From Xanthomonas sp. AM6 (lineage in GTDB: Bacteria > Pseudomonadota > Gammaproteobacteria > Xanthomonadales > Xanthomonadaceae), in the NCBI RefSeq assembly GCF_025665335.1, contig NZ_CP106869.1, forward strand, positions 2,134,501 through 2,198,500: a DNA stretch of 64,000 nucleotides, read 5' to 3'. The translations under genes were made by a program, and so were the position numbers. Position 1 is the stretch's first letter. Each line of letters begins with the position of its first letter. Shown here in pieces: positions 55,040 to 64,000 of the stretch. A model generated the notes under the pieces. That model made no database searches, had not been told where the DNA came from, and worked only from the letters and a program-made list of their open reading frames with translations.

Positions 55040-56005
55040 ATGTCCGACAACGCCCCCCGCCTGCTGACCGTCGCGATCACCTCGCGCGCCCTGTTCGATC
55101 TGGAGGAGGGCCACGCGCTGTTCGAGCAGCAGGGCGTGGACGCGTACAGCGCGTATCAGCGCGAGCGCGAGGACGACGTGCTCGCGCCGGGCGTGGCGTT
55201 CCCGGTGGTGCGCAAGCTGCTGGCGTTGAACCAGGGCACGCCGCCGGAGACGCCGCCGGTGGAGGTGATCCTGCTGTCGCGCAATTCCGCCGACACCGGG
55301 CTGCGCATCTTCAATTCGATCCAGCACTACGGGCTGGGCATCGTCCGCGCCACCTTCACCTCGGGCGAACCGACCTGGCCCTACGTCAAGCCGTTCGGCA
55401 CCGACCTGTTCCTGTCGGCCAATCCGGACTCGGTGCGGCGCGCGCTCAGCCACGGCATCGCCGCGGCGACGATCCTGCCCAAGCCGCCGGGCGAGCGCGC
55501 GCAGGAGGCGGCCGCGGCGGCCGGGGCGATCGATTCCGAACGCCTGTCCACCCAGCTGCGCATCGCCTTCGACGGCGACGCGGTGATCTTCGGCGACGAG
55601 GGCGAGCGTTTCTCGCGCGAGCAGGGGGTGGAGGCGTTCGGCCGCTACGAGCGCGAGAACGCGCGCGAGCCGCTGACCGGCGGGCCGTTCCGCAACTTCC
55701 TGTCCGCGCTGCATGCCCTGCAGTCCGCGTTCCCCGCCGGCGAGGCCTCGCCGATCCGCACCGCGCTGGTCACCGCGCGCTCGGCGCCGGCGCACGAGCG
55801 GGTGATCCGCACGCTGCGCGAGTGGGGCGTGCGCCTGGACGAGGCGCTGTTCCTCGGCGGCCGCCACAAGGGGCCGTTCCTGCAGGCGTTCGGCGCCGAC
55901 ATCTTCTTCGACGATTCGCAGCACAACATCGACAGCGCCGCGCGCGAGCGCGTGGCCGCCGGGCACGTGCCGCACGGCGTGGCCAACCTCATCGCCAAGC
56001 CGTGA
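55040..56005 (+). CDS. Cytosolic 5'-nucleotidase, cN-I type
   Basis: This 321-residue protein resembles the 5'-nucleotidase family of cytosolic cN-I (pattern VAITSRALFDLEEGHALFEQ, then LLSRNSADTGLRIFNSIQHY and the HAD-like IAFDGDAVIFGDEGERF). The nucleophile Asp in DGDAVI and the C-terminal GADIFFDDSQHNID support phosphatase activity on nucleoside monophosphates. It likely acts in nucleotide turnover near NadK. The ATG has no Shine-Dalgarno sequence; the bases before it belong to the repeat element. Confidence 0.85.
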   Translation: MSDNAPRLLTVAITSRALFDLEEGHALFEQQGVDAYSAYQREREDDVLAPGVAFPVVRKLLALNQGTPPETPPVEVILLSRNSADTGLRIFNSIQHYGLGIVRATFTSGEPTWPYVKPFGTDLFLSANPDSVRRALSHGIAAATILPKPPGERAQEAAAAAGAIDSERLSTQLRIAFDGDAVIFGDEGERFSREQGVEAFGRYERENAREPLTGGPFRNFLSALHALQSAFPAGEASPIRTALVTARSAPAHERVIRTLREWGVRLDEALFLGGRHKGPFLQAFGADIFFDDSQHNIDSAARERVAAGHVPHGVANLIAKP

Positions 56006-56811
56006 GCGCGGCGTCCGGCAGCGGCGGCGGCCGCTGGGCCACGTTGCGCCGGCTGCTGCGGCCGGACCGCTCCGAGGCGGGCGCCGTGCGTCCGGGGCGG
56101 CCCTACGTGGAGCGCGGCTGGCGCTACACCAGCCTGCAGTTCAAGGGCGAAGTGACGCAGAGCCGGATGCACACCTGGTGGCCGCACGTGCTGCACGTGG
56201 GTTATACCCGCAGCATGCTCGGCGCGCTGCTGCTGCGCCCGGATCCGCGGTGCGTCGGCATCGTCGGCCTGGGCGGCGGCTCGCAGGCCAAGTTCTGTTA
56301 TCGGCACCTGCCGCAGGCGCGGATCGAGGCGATCGAGGCCGATGCCGACGTGCTGGCGCTGCGCGCGGCCTTCCACATCCCGGCCGACGACGCGCGCTTC
56401 CAGGCGCTGCACGGCGACGGCGCGCAGCTGTTGCCGCAGCGCCGCGGCCGCTACGACCTGCTGCTGCTCGACGCCTACGACGCCGACGGCATCCCCGCGG
56501 CGCTGCGCACCCGCGGCTTCTACGACGACTGCCACGCCGCGCTGGCGCCCGGCGGCGTGCTGGCGGTGAACCTGTACGACACCGACACCCGCCAGCACCT
56601 GGCGCACCTGCGCAAGAGCTTCGGCGGCCGCGTGCTGCGCCTGGACGAGCCGGAGATGGACAACCATGTGGTATTCGCCTGGACCGGCGACGTGCAGGCG
56701 CTGGATGCGCGCGCTGCGCTGGCGCGCCTGCCGTGGTCCGCGCGCTGGCAGCTGCGCCCTGCGTTCCAGCGCCTGCAGCAGGCGTTCGAGGCGACCGCCT
56801 GGCGCCGCTGA
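56002..56811 (+). CDS. Spermidine synthase-like methyltransferase-fold protein
   Basis: This 269-residue protein has the catalytic fold of spermidine synthase: IVGLGGGSQAKF (nucleotide-binding loop), IEAIEADADVLALRAAF, HGDGAQLLP and DLLLLDAYDADGIPAAL. The start is GTG 56002, overlapping the stop of the nucleotidase gene (GTGA), so the two are cotranslated. It lacks the N-terminal beta domain of true SpeE, so decarboxylated-SAM use is not assured. Many such proteins in bacteria are annotated as fused or orphan spermidine synthases without proof. Confidence 0.83.
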   Translation: MSAASGSGGGRWATLRRLLRPDRSEAGAVRPGRPYVERGWRYTSLQFKGEVTQSRMHTWWPHVLHVGYTRSMLGALLLRPDPRCVGIVGLGGGSQAKFCYRHLPQARIEAIEADADVLALRAAFHIPADDARFQALHGDGAQLLPQRRGRYDLLLLDAYDADGIPAALRTRGFYDDCHAALAPGGVLAVNLYDTDTRQHLAHLRKSFGGRVLRLDEPEMDNHVVFAWTGDVQALDARAALARLPWSARWQLRPAFQRLQQAFEATAWRR

Positions 56812-56840
56812 GCGGTGCGCCCCCTGCGCCCTGCCGCAAG

Positions 56841-57142
56841 CCCCTGTGGAGCGACTTCACTCGCGACGCGCGGAGCCGGACACTGCCATGGCGTCAGTGC
56901 CTTGTCGGGCGGACACATTGAGCAGTCGGGACTGAAGTCCCTCCCACAGTGCACCCAGCCGGCTTGACGCAAGCCCCTGTAGGAGCGACTTCAGTCGCGA
57001 CGAGCGGAGCCGGATATCGGCATGGCGTCGGAACCTTGTCGGAGCCGATGCATTGAGCAGTCGGGACTGAAGTCCCTCCCACAGTGCGCCCAGCCCGCGT
57101 GCCGCAAGCCCCTGTAGGAGCGACTTCAGTCGCGACCCGCGG
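56841..57142. repeat. REP-type array with a 134-base tandem unit
   Basis: The 383 bases between the spermidine-synthase-like and DUF2939 genes (56812-57194) contain no gene. Forward REPs GTAGGAGCGACTTCAGTCGC occur at 56841-56867, 56974-57001 and 57109-57142, and inverted ones (GTCGGGACTGAAGTCCCTCC) at 56925-56950 and 57060-57085. Each forward-inverted pair with its spacer (GCATGGCGTC, CCTTGTCGG, CATTGAGCAGTC) repeats at about 134 bases, giving two full units and a partial third. Confidence 0.85.
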
Positions 57143-57194
57143 AGCCGGACCGACACGCCGATGTCGCGGCTGGGCTAGGCCACGCCGCGCGGCT

Positions 57195-57731
57195 CTACAA
57201 CGGCAGCAGGATGTTGCTGAGCTTCCAGCGCAGCCCGTCGCGGGTGAACACGCACGGCACGGCGGTGCCGTCGTCGGTGTGGAGGGTGGCGACGAAGCGC
57301 GAGGTCGATTCGAAGCGGTGCTCGGCCTGCCGCAGCGGCTGGACCGGGCGCGGCGCGGCGTAGGTGTCGCCGCCGACGGTGTCGCCGCGGGCGCGCTTCC
57401 ACAGCGCATCGCCCTGCAGCAGCGCGCCGATCCCGGCCGGGGTGACCATCGCGTCCACGCCCATGCCGCCGACGCTGCCGGCCAGCGACAGCAGCGCGCC
57501 TCCGAACAGGCCGGCCTGCAGGTCCGGTCCCGCGCGGCGCAGCAGCGCATCGTCGACCTGCGCCTTCAGGTTGACCCGCAGGGTAGGGAAGTCGACGTAG
57601 CGCTCCAGCGCCGCCGCGTCGCGCTGTTCCAGCGCCTGGCTGATGCCGCGGATCGCCAGGTACGGCCCGGCGACGACGTAGCCGCCGAGCGCGAGCAGGG
57701 CGAGGAACAGCAAGGCCAGCCATTTCTTCAT
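57195..57731 (-). CDS. DUF2939 domain protein
   Basis: This 178-residue protein has an N-terminal transmembrane or signal helix (MKKWLALLFLALLALGGYVV) and the DUF2939 body (YLAIRGISQALEQRDAAALE, then RYVDFPTLRVNLKAQVDDAL) with the C-terminal DGLRWKLSNILLPL. The function is unknown. The ATG at 57731 is taken because it begins the helix; the frame runs on to 57752. It is flanked by REP sequences on both sides. Confidence 0.83.
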   Translation of the reverse strand: MKKWLALLFLALLALGGYVVAGPYLAIRGISQALEQRDAAALERYVDFPTLRVNLKAQVDDALLRRAGPDLQAGLFGGALLSLAGSVGGMGVDAMVTPAGIGALLQGDALWKRARGDTVGGDTYAAPRPVQPLRQAEHRFESTSRFVATLHTDDGTAVPCVFTRDGLRWKLSNILLPL

Positions 57732-57758
57732 CGCGTGTCTCCCGGGTGGCAAGCTTTT

Positions 57759-57826
57759 GTAGGAGCGGCTTCAGCCGCGACAGGCATACCGACAACGCCC
57801 GTCGCGGCTGAAGCCGCTCCTGCAGG
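57759..57826. repeat. REP pair (REPIN-like) between two minus-strand genes
   Basis: One REP (GTAGGAGCGGCTTCAGCCGC) at 57759-57785 and an inverted one (TCGCGGCTGAAGCCGCTCCT) at 57801-57826 enclose 15 bases and could form a hairpin. The pair lies just upstream of the DUF2939 start. Confidence 0.85.
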
Positions 57827-57840
57827 AAACGGTGCCGTCA

Positions 57841-58527
57841 CTAGAATTCCAGATCCAGCGCCGCGCACAAGTAATCCACGAACGGCCCCAGCGTCTGCAG
57901 GTCGGCGGCGATCAGCGCACGCAGCTTCGGCCCGGTCATCGTGGCGTCGTCGAGCTGGCGCCAGAACACCCAGTTCTTGTGCTTGAGGTCGTCGATGAAC
58001 TCGAACTCGGCCGGGAAACCGCGCGGCGGCCGCACCAGCACCTCGGTCTGCTCCAGTTCGAAGCGGCGGCGCAGCTTGGGTGCGTGCGCGGCCGCCTTCC
58101 AGCTGCCGGGATTGTCGAAGATGAACTGGCGCACCTTGCGCTGCGTGTCCGGTTCCGGATGCCACAGGCCGGCGCCGACGAAGCTCTCGCCCGGCTGCAG
58201 GTGGATGTAGAACGACGGCGCCGGCACCTGCTTGCGCCGCTCGTGGAACAGGCGCGCGCCCTGCCAGGTCTTGTACGGCGACTTGTCGTGGGAGAAGCGC
58301 GCGTCGCGATGGATGCGGAACAACGAGCCGCCGACGCCGCGCGGGTCGGAACGGAAGTGTTCGCTGACCTGGGCCAGGTCCGGCTGCAGGTCGGTGATCA
58401 GGCGCAGGAACGGCTGGCGCACGTGGTCTTCGTACTTGTGCCGGTTGTCGTTGAACCAGGTCTTGTCGTTGTGCCGCGCCAGGGCACGCAGGAACTTGAA
58501 GCTGGCGTCGCTGAAGTAGGTGGTCAT
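57841..58527 (-). CDS. DUF2461 family protein
   Basis: This 228-residue protein matches DUF2461/TIGR02453: FLRALARHNDKTWFNDNRHKY near the N-terminus, RIHRDARFSHDKSPYKTWQG, and the segment FYIHLQPGESFVGAGLWHPE. Function unknown; the family is widespread and lacks assigned activity. It is coupled to sbcB by a four-base overlap (ATGA), so a nucleic-acid role has been suspected but is not shown. Confidence 0.9.
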   Translation of the reverse strand: MTTYFSDASFKFLRALARHNDKTWFNDNRHKYEDHVRQPFLRLITDLQPDLAQVSEHFRSDPRGVGGSLFRIHRDARFSHDKSPYKTWQGARLFHERRKQVPAPSFYIHLQPGESFVGAGLWHPEPDTQRKVRQFIFDNPGSWKAAAHAPKLRRRFELEQTEVLVRPPRGFPAEFEFIDDLKHKNWVFWRQLDDATMTGPKLRALIAADLQTLGPFVDYLCAALDLEF

Positions 58528-59963
58528 AGGGTGCGTTGCAGGTCTTTGCCCCAGGCGGCCAGCTGGTCGAGCAGGGCCTGCTTAGTAGCATCGGTGGAAT
58601 GAGCCAGACGTAAATCGGCGAGCTGCGCGTAGTAGGCGTCGAAATTCAGCTCGGACAGGCCGCTGTCGTCGACCAGACGCCGCCGCCGGTAGTCGTCCCA
58701 GCGGCTTTGTTCGACGATCGACAGGGTCTGCGGCCAGTTGCGCGCGCGGTAGCGGAACAGCAGCTCGGGCAGGCGCGGATCGCGGAAGGCGCCTTCCAGC
58801 GGCGCCAGCTGCGCCGGCGGGGTCGCGCGCACCTGCGCCATCGCGCGCTTGTCGGCGTCGGCCAGGAAACCGTCGTACAGCGAGGCATCCACGTCGGCCG
58901 GGGCCGAGGCGCGCTCGTTGCCGAACACGCGGCGGACCTTCTCGGCCAGCTCCGGCCCGGCCTCGCGCAGGCGCGCGGCCTTGGCCAGGACCTGCGCCGG
59001 ATCGATCTGCAGGCGGGCGAAATCGGGCTCGCGCAGGTGCGACCAGGCGACCAGCGCCGGCGCCTTGTTCAGGTGCACTTCCTTCAGCGGGATGCGCTGC
59101 TCGCCCTCGGGCAGGTCGGCCTGCGGCGTGTACAGGCGGTCGGCGATCTGCTCGGGCGTGTAGCGCAGCAGCGGTTCGACGTCGCCTTCCAGGTCGAACA
59201 CCAGCACCCGGCTGTCGATGCGCGGGTGCCGCGCCAGCGGCAGCACCGGCGCCGCGCACAGGCGCGTGGCCGGGTAGCGCATCGACACGTGCAGCACCGG
59301 CTGCATCGCCACCACGTCGAGCAGGCCGCCGCAGAAGCGTTTGTCGCGCAGCTTCAGCGCGTAATCCCACAGCCGCGGCTGGCGCTCGCGGAAATGCCGG
59401 GCCATGCCGATGGTGGCGTACACGTCCGACAGCGCCTCGTGCGCGTCGCCGTCGCGCACGCCGTTGGCCAGCGCCAGCTGTTCCAGCTTGAACGAGGTGG
59501 CGCCGTCCTCGCGCTGCGGCCAGACGATGCCGTCCGGACGCAGCGCGTGCATCAGCCGCAGCATGTCCAGCAGGTCCCAGCGCGAATTGCCGCCGCGCCA
59601 CTCGCGCTCGTACGGGTCGTGGAAATTGCGGAACAGCCCGTGGCGCACGAACTCGTCGTCGAAGCGCAGCGAGTTGTAGCCCAGCGTGCAGGTCTGCGGA
59701 CGCGCCATCTGCTCGGCGATGCGCGCGAACGCGTCGGCCTCGTTGACTCCGTCGCGCCGCGCCTGCTGCGGGGCGATGCCGGTGATCAGGGTGGCGATCG
59801 GCGAGGGCAGCAGGTCGTCGGCCGGTTGCACGAAGAAGCTGATCGGCTCCTCGACCACGTTCAGCTGCGCATCGGTGCGCACCGCCGCGAACTGGGCGAT
59901 GCGCGTGCGCCGCGGATCGGCGCCGAAGGTTTCCAGGTCGTAGAAGAGGAAGCTGTCGGGCAT
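58524..59963 (-). CDS. sbcB: Exodeoxyribonuclease I
   Basis: This 479-residue 3'-5' single-strand exonuclease acts in recombination and repair. The DEDDh catalytic residues are seen in the N-terminal half: D9 and E11 in FYDLETFG, the segment TLGYNSLRFDDEFVRHGLF, and H/D in GDAHEALSDVYAT. The C-terminal half holds the ExoI-specific SH3-like and helical region. ATG 59963 is used instead of the open upstream frame. DUF2461 follows in the same operon. Confidence 0.93.
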   Translation of the reverse strand: MPDSFLFYDLETFGADPRRTRIAQFAAVRTDAQLNVVEEPISFFVQPADDLLPSPIATLITGIAPQQARRDGVNEADAFARIAEQMARPQTCTLGYNSLRFDDEFVRHGLFRNFHDPYEREWRGGNSRWDLLDMLRLMHALRPDGIVWPQREDGATSFKLEQLALANGVRDGDAHEALSDVYATIGMARHFRERQPRLWDYALKLRDKRFCGGLLDVVAMQPVLHVSMRYPATRLCAAPVLPLARHPRIDSRVLVFDLEGDVEPLLRYTPEQIADRLYTPQADLPEGEQRIPLKEVHLNKAPALVAWSHLREPDFARLQIDPAQVLAKAARLREAGPELAEKVRRVFGNERASAPADVDASLYDGFLADADKRAMAQVRATPPAQLAPLEGAFRDPRLPELLFRYRARNWPQTLSIVEQSRWDDYRRRRLVDDSGLSELNFDAYYAQLADLRLAHSTDATKQALLDQLAAWGKDLQRTL

Positions 59964-60016
59964 CGGGAGGTGGGCGGTGGGTGGTGGCGGACCTGGGTGA
60001 CGCATGGCCCGCCTGC

Positions 60017-60085
60017 ATGGGAGCGGCTTCAGCCGCGACAGGCGTTACCGGGAATGCCTGTGGCGGCTGGAACCGCGCCTACAGG
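60017..60085. repeat. REP pair between kmo and sbcB
   Basis: REP GGGAGCGGCTTCAGCCGCGA at 60017-60043 and a degraded inverted partner (TGTGGCGGCTGGAACCGCGC) at 60059-60085 make a hairpin-like pair downstream of kmo. It occupies the space before the sbcB start. Confidence 0.75.
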
Positions 60086-60100
60086 GTAAGGCAGATCGGC

Positions 60101-61480
60101 TCAATGCGCGCCGTCCAGCGGCGCCAGGCGCTCGTGCACGATCCGCTGCAGCCAGGCCCAGTCGATCCGCGACAGGTCGCGGTGGCCCTGCGTGGCCTGC
60201 ACCAGGATGTCGCGCTGGATCTCGCTGCGCTGCAACGCCAGGGCGTACGGCGTACGCAGGAAGGTGACCATGGTGTAGTGCGGCACGAAGCGGGTCGGGT
60301 GGCGCGCCTGCAGCGCCTGCTCCAGCTCGCGCTGCAGCAGGAAGCCGGCGTCGCCGACGCGGTCGCGCATCTCGATGTAGTTCTCCAGCGCCATCTGCTG
60401 GATCGCGCTGGCGTTGGGCTTGCGCTCGGCCTCGAACGCGGCGTAGGCGCGGCCCAGGTCCGGTTCGCGCTGCAGGTGCGCGGCCAGCGCCACGCAGTCC
60501 TCGAACGCGCAGTTCATGCCCTGGCCGTGGAAGGGCACCATCGCGTGCGCGGCGTCGCCGAGCAGCACCGCGCGCCCGTCCAGGTGCCAGCGCTGCAACC
60601 GCAGCGTGCCGAGCAGGCCCGGCGGATGCTGCTCCCAGTGCTCGGCCAGTTGCGGCATCAGCGGCAGCGCGTCGGCGAAGTCGCGCCCGAACAGCGCCAG
60701 CGCCTCCTCGCCGTTGCGGGTGGTGGCGAAGCTGGGCTCGCCGGTGTTGGGCAGGAACAGGGTGACGGTGAAGGTGCCCTCGTCGTTGGGCAGGGCGATG
60801 CACATGTAGTGCCCGCGCGGCCAGATGTGCAGCGCGTTGGCCTCGATGCGGAAGCTGCCGTCGGCGTTGGGCGGGATCTCCAGTTCCTTGTACGAATGGT
60901 CCAGGAACTCGGTGTGCTCGGCCATCGGCGCCTTGCGCTGCATCGCCGCGCGCAGCGCCGAGCCGGCGCCGTCGGCGCCGATCATGCTGTGGAAGCGGAT
61001 GTCGTGCGGCTGGTCGTCGCGGTCGTCGATGAAGCGCGCGTAGCCGGCGTCGAAGTCCACCGTGTGCAGGCGGCGGTAGAAGTGGATGCGCGCGCCGGCC
61101 TGCTCGGCCAGTTGCAGCAGGGTGATGTTGAGGTCGTTGCGGTGCACCGACCAGATCACCTCGCTGTCGTCGCGGCCGTAGCGCTGCAGCTGCTGGCGGC
61201 CGTCGGCGAAATGCACCATGCGCCCGCGCATCATCACCGCCTTGGCCATCACCGCGGCGTCGGCGCCGGCCTGGCGCAGCGCGTGCAGGCCGCGTTCGGC
61301 CAGGGCCAGGTTGATCGAGCGGCCGCGCTCGTAGTCCTGGATGCGCGGATCGCCGCGGCGTTCGTAGACGGTGACGCGCCAGCCCTGGCGCGAGAGCAGG
61401 ATGGCGAGCAAGGAGCCGGCCAGGCCGGCGCCGATCAGGGTGATGCTGCGGGGGGAGTCGCTCAAGGAGAAATCCGGCAA
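60101..61480 (-). CDS. kmo: Kynurenine 3-monooxygenase
   Basis: This 459-residue flavin monooxygenase hydroxylates kynurenine to 3-hydroxykynurenine. The FAD motif GAGLAGSLLAILLSRQGW is near residue 17, the second FAD motif is RAVLLGDAAHAMVPFHGQGM with NCAFEDC after it, and the IGADGAGSALR segment is present. Length is typical. It lies downstream of kynU and, together with it, forms part of the tryptophan-to-quinolinate route, which in Xanthomonas supplies NAD in place of the aspartate route, as I recall. Confidence 0.95.
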   Translation of the reverse strand: MPDFSLSDSPRSITLIGAGLAGSLLAILLSRQGWRVTVYERRGDPRIQDYERGRSINLALAERGLHALRQAGADAAVMAKAVMMRGRMVHFADGRQQLQRYGRDDSEVIWSVHRNDLNITLLQLAEQAGARIHFYRRLHTVDFDAGYARFIDDRDDQPHDIRFHSMIGADGAGSALRAAMQRKAPMAEHTEFLDHSYKELEIPPNADGSFRIEANALHIWPRGHYMCIALPNDEGTFTVTLFLPNTGEPSFATTRNGEEALALFGRDFADALPLMPQLAEHWEQHPPGLLGTLRLQRWHLDGRAVLLGDAAHAMVPFHGQGMNCAFEDCVALAAHLQREPDLGRAYAAFEAERKPNASAIQQMALENYIEMRDRVGDAGFLLQRELEQALQARHPTRFVPHYTMVTFLRTPYALALQRSEIQRDILVQATQGHRDLSRIDWAWLQRIVHERLAPLDGAH

Positions 61481-61514
61481 GACGCGCGGCCGCGGCCGCG
61501 CAGGAGAGGGCGGC

Positions 61515-62786
<1,272 letters not shown>

Positions 62787-62816
62787 CGGCGGCGGGTGAC
62801 GGGACGAGGGCACAGT

Positions 62817-64000
62817 CTACCGGTCGCGGCGCGGCGCTTCGTCGGCGCCCGCGGCGGCCGGCAGCATCGCACCGCGCAGCAGGTGGGTGAGGGTGCCGAC
62901 GCTGTCGGCGACGCGGTCGCTGGTATCGGCCAGCGCGGACAGGGCCGCGGCATCGGCGGCGTCGGCCTGGCGCGCGGCCAGCGCCTCGGCCAGGCGCCGT
63001 TCGTCGGTGCGCAGGCTGGCCTGGGCCGGGGCGTTGCCGCTGCGCAGGCTGTCGGCCAGCTGGGTCAGCGCCGCATGCGCCTGGCGCTGGAACTGCTGCA
63101 GTTCCGGCAGCGGCGGCAGCGCCGGGCTGTCGCGCAGCACCGCCTCCAGCGCCAGCGAGGCGCGGATCAGGCGGTTGCCGTTGGCCAGCACCGATTCGGC
63201 CAGCGTCAGTTCGCGCAGGTTGCGCTTGCGCCGCGGTTCGCCGCGCAGGCGCTCGATCGAGGCCTGCACGTTGGTGCGCGCGGTGCGCGCCGCCGCGCGG
63301 GTTTCCGACAGCGCCTGCAGGCGGCCCTCCAGCAGCGCGGCGAGGTGGTCGCGGTAGGCCAGCAGCAGTTGCGCCAGGGTGGCGCGGATGTGCCGCCGCT
63401 CCCAGGTCGGCCACAGCGCATAGGCGACCAGCGCCAGCGCGCTGCCGAGCACGGTGGCCTCGATGCGCGCGCCGATCGCCTCGCCCGGCGCCACGCCTTC
63501 GAACGACAGCAGCAGCACCAGCATGCCGGTAAGCGAGGCCACGCCCAGGCCGTAGTTGACCTGGGTCAGCAGGCGGAAGCCGAGGCAGAACACGGTCAGC
63601 AACAGCAGCCGCACCACCGTGCCGTCCATCGTGAAGTGGGCCAGCACGGTGGCCAGCAGCAGCCCGGCGAAGGTGCCGGCCACGCGCAGCGCGCCGAAGC
63701 TCAGGGTGCCGCCGAAATCCGGCTTGAGCACGATCGCGGTGGTCATCGGGATCCAGTAGCCGTGCGGGATCGCCTGCCAGCGCTCGAACAGCACCGCCAG
63801 GCTCAGGCACACGCCGCAACGCAGCGCATGCCGGAACGCGACCGAGGAGAAGCCCAGGTTGGCGCGCAGGGTCTGCAGCGGCGCCAGCGGGCGCAGCGCC
63901 GCCGGCAGCCGCGCCTCGGCCAGCTCGGCCTGGATCTCGCCGCGGCTGCTGGCCCAGTGGCCGTTGCGCACCAGCGCGCGCAGCTGCCCGCCCAGGCCCT
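62817..64000 (-). CDS. FUSC family inner-membrane protein (N-terminus beyond window)
   Basis: The right edge cuts this gene. About 394 residues of the C-terminal part are seen. A membrane domain of five to six helices (GYWIPMTTAIVLKPDFGGTL is the family segment, and LATVLAHFTMDGTVVRLLLL and LVLLLSFEGVAPGEAIGARI follow) is continued by a long soluble helical part (LLLAYRDHLAALLEGRLQAL onwards). The FUSC/YccS family includes p-hydroxybenzoate efflux proteins and others of unknown substrate. The usual size of about 700 residues implies that a first membrane half is missing here. A GTG at 63971 is an internal codon. Confidence 0.9.
   Translation of the reverse strand, partial: GLGGQLRALVRNGHWASSRGEIQAELAEARLPAALRPLAPLQTLRANLGFSSVAFRHALRCGVCLSLAVLFERWQAIPHGYWIPMTTAIVLKPDFGGTLSFGALRVAGTFAGLLLATVLAHFTMDGTVVRLLLLTVFCLGFRLLTQVNYGLGVASLTGMLVLLLSFEGVAPGEAIGARIEATVLGSALALVAYALWPTWERRHIRATLAQLLLAYRDHLAALLEGRLQALSETRAAARTARTNVQASIERLRGEPRRKRNLRELTLAESVLANGNRLIRASLALEAVLRDSPALPPLPELQQFQRQAHAALTQLADSLRSGNAPAQASLRTDERRLAEALAARQADAADAAALSALADTSDRVADSVGTLTHLLRGAMLPAAAGADEAPRRDR

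Overview
The window is GC-rich (third positions almost always G or C), densely coding and chromosomal in character. Several features point to the Xanthomonadaceae, most likely Xanthomonas or a close relative: a methionine synthase split into two proteins behind an ArsR-methyltransferase regulator, a YtrA-type GntR operon with a GGTG-N16-CACC operator, kynurenine-pathway genes, a 180-kDa-type NAD-glutamate dehydrogenase, and two intergenic repeat families (GGGATTC-type palindromes and REP elements built on GTAGGAGCGGCTTCAGCCGCGAC). No phage, insertion sequence, CRISPR array, tRNA or rRNA gene was recognised. Genus is inferred from gene content only.

Layout. 1-6027: a truncated ABC exporter, a YigZ protein, a secreted alpha/beta hydrolase, and an ECF sigma/anti-sigma pair. 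6154-9024: a GAF-GAF-GGDEF-EAL protein. 9155-15615: a LOG-type nucleosidase downstream of the 2-oxoglutarate dehydrogenase operon sucA-sucB-lpdA. 15796-22722: a GNAT fusion protein next to the ribosomal oxygenase RoxA, then purB, a DUF3829 lipoprotein and fumC. 23386-27799: a YtrA-type operon with a small membrane protein, GntR regulator, ABC ATPase and permease, a secreted GSGD-repeat protein and two lipoproteins, read from a strong promoter overlapped by a palindromic operator. 27929-34965: glutathione peroxidase, FKBP isomerase, ugd, slyX, a DUF2058 protein, an acyltransferase-SGNH protein and an outer-membrane-type protein.

35172-42380: an epimerase, the SahR-like regulator with metH-N and metH-C, and an acyl-CoA dehydrogenase. 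42548-47658: a TetR-adaptor-RND permease operon. 47911-56811: NAD-glutamate dehydrogenase, an unknown membrane-anchored protein, NAD kinase, a cytosolic 5'-nucleotidase and a spermidine-synthase-like protein. 57195-64000: DUF2939 and DUF2461 proteins, exonuclease I, kynurenine monooxygenase, kynureninase and a truncated FUSC membrane protein.

The genes mostly serve central metabolism (TCA cycle, methionine/SAM cycle, NAD synthesis, glutamate catabolism) and envelope functions. The most notable sequence features are a GGGATTC palindrome sitting in frame inside the metH-C coding region, a second copy forming the C-terminus of the regulator upstream, and two well-formed operators (ytr and sahR) placed exactly on their promoters.
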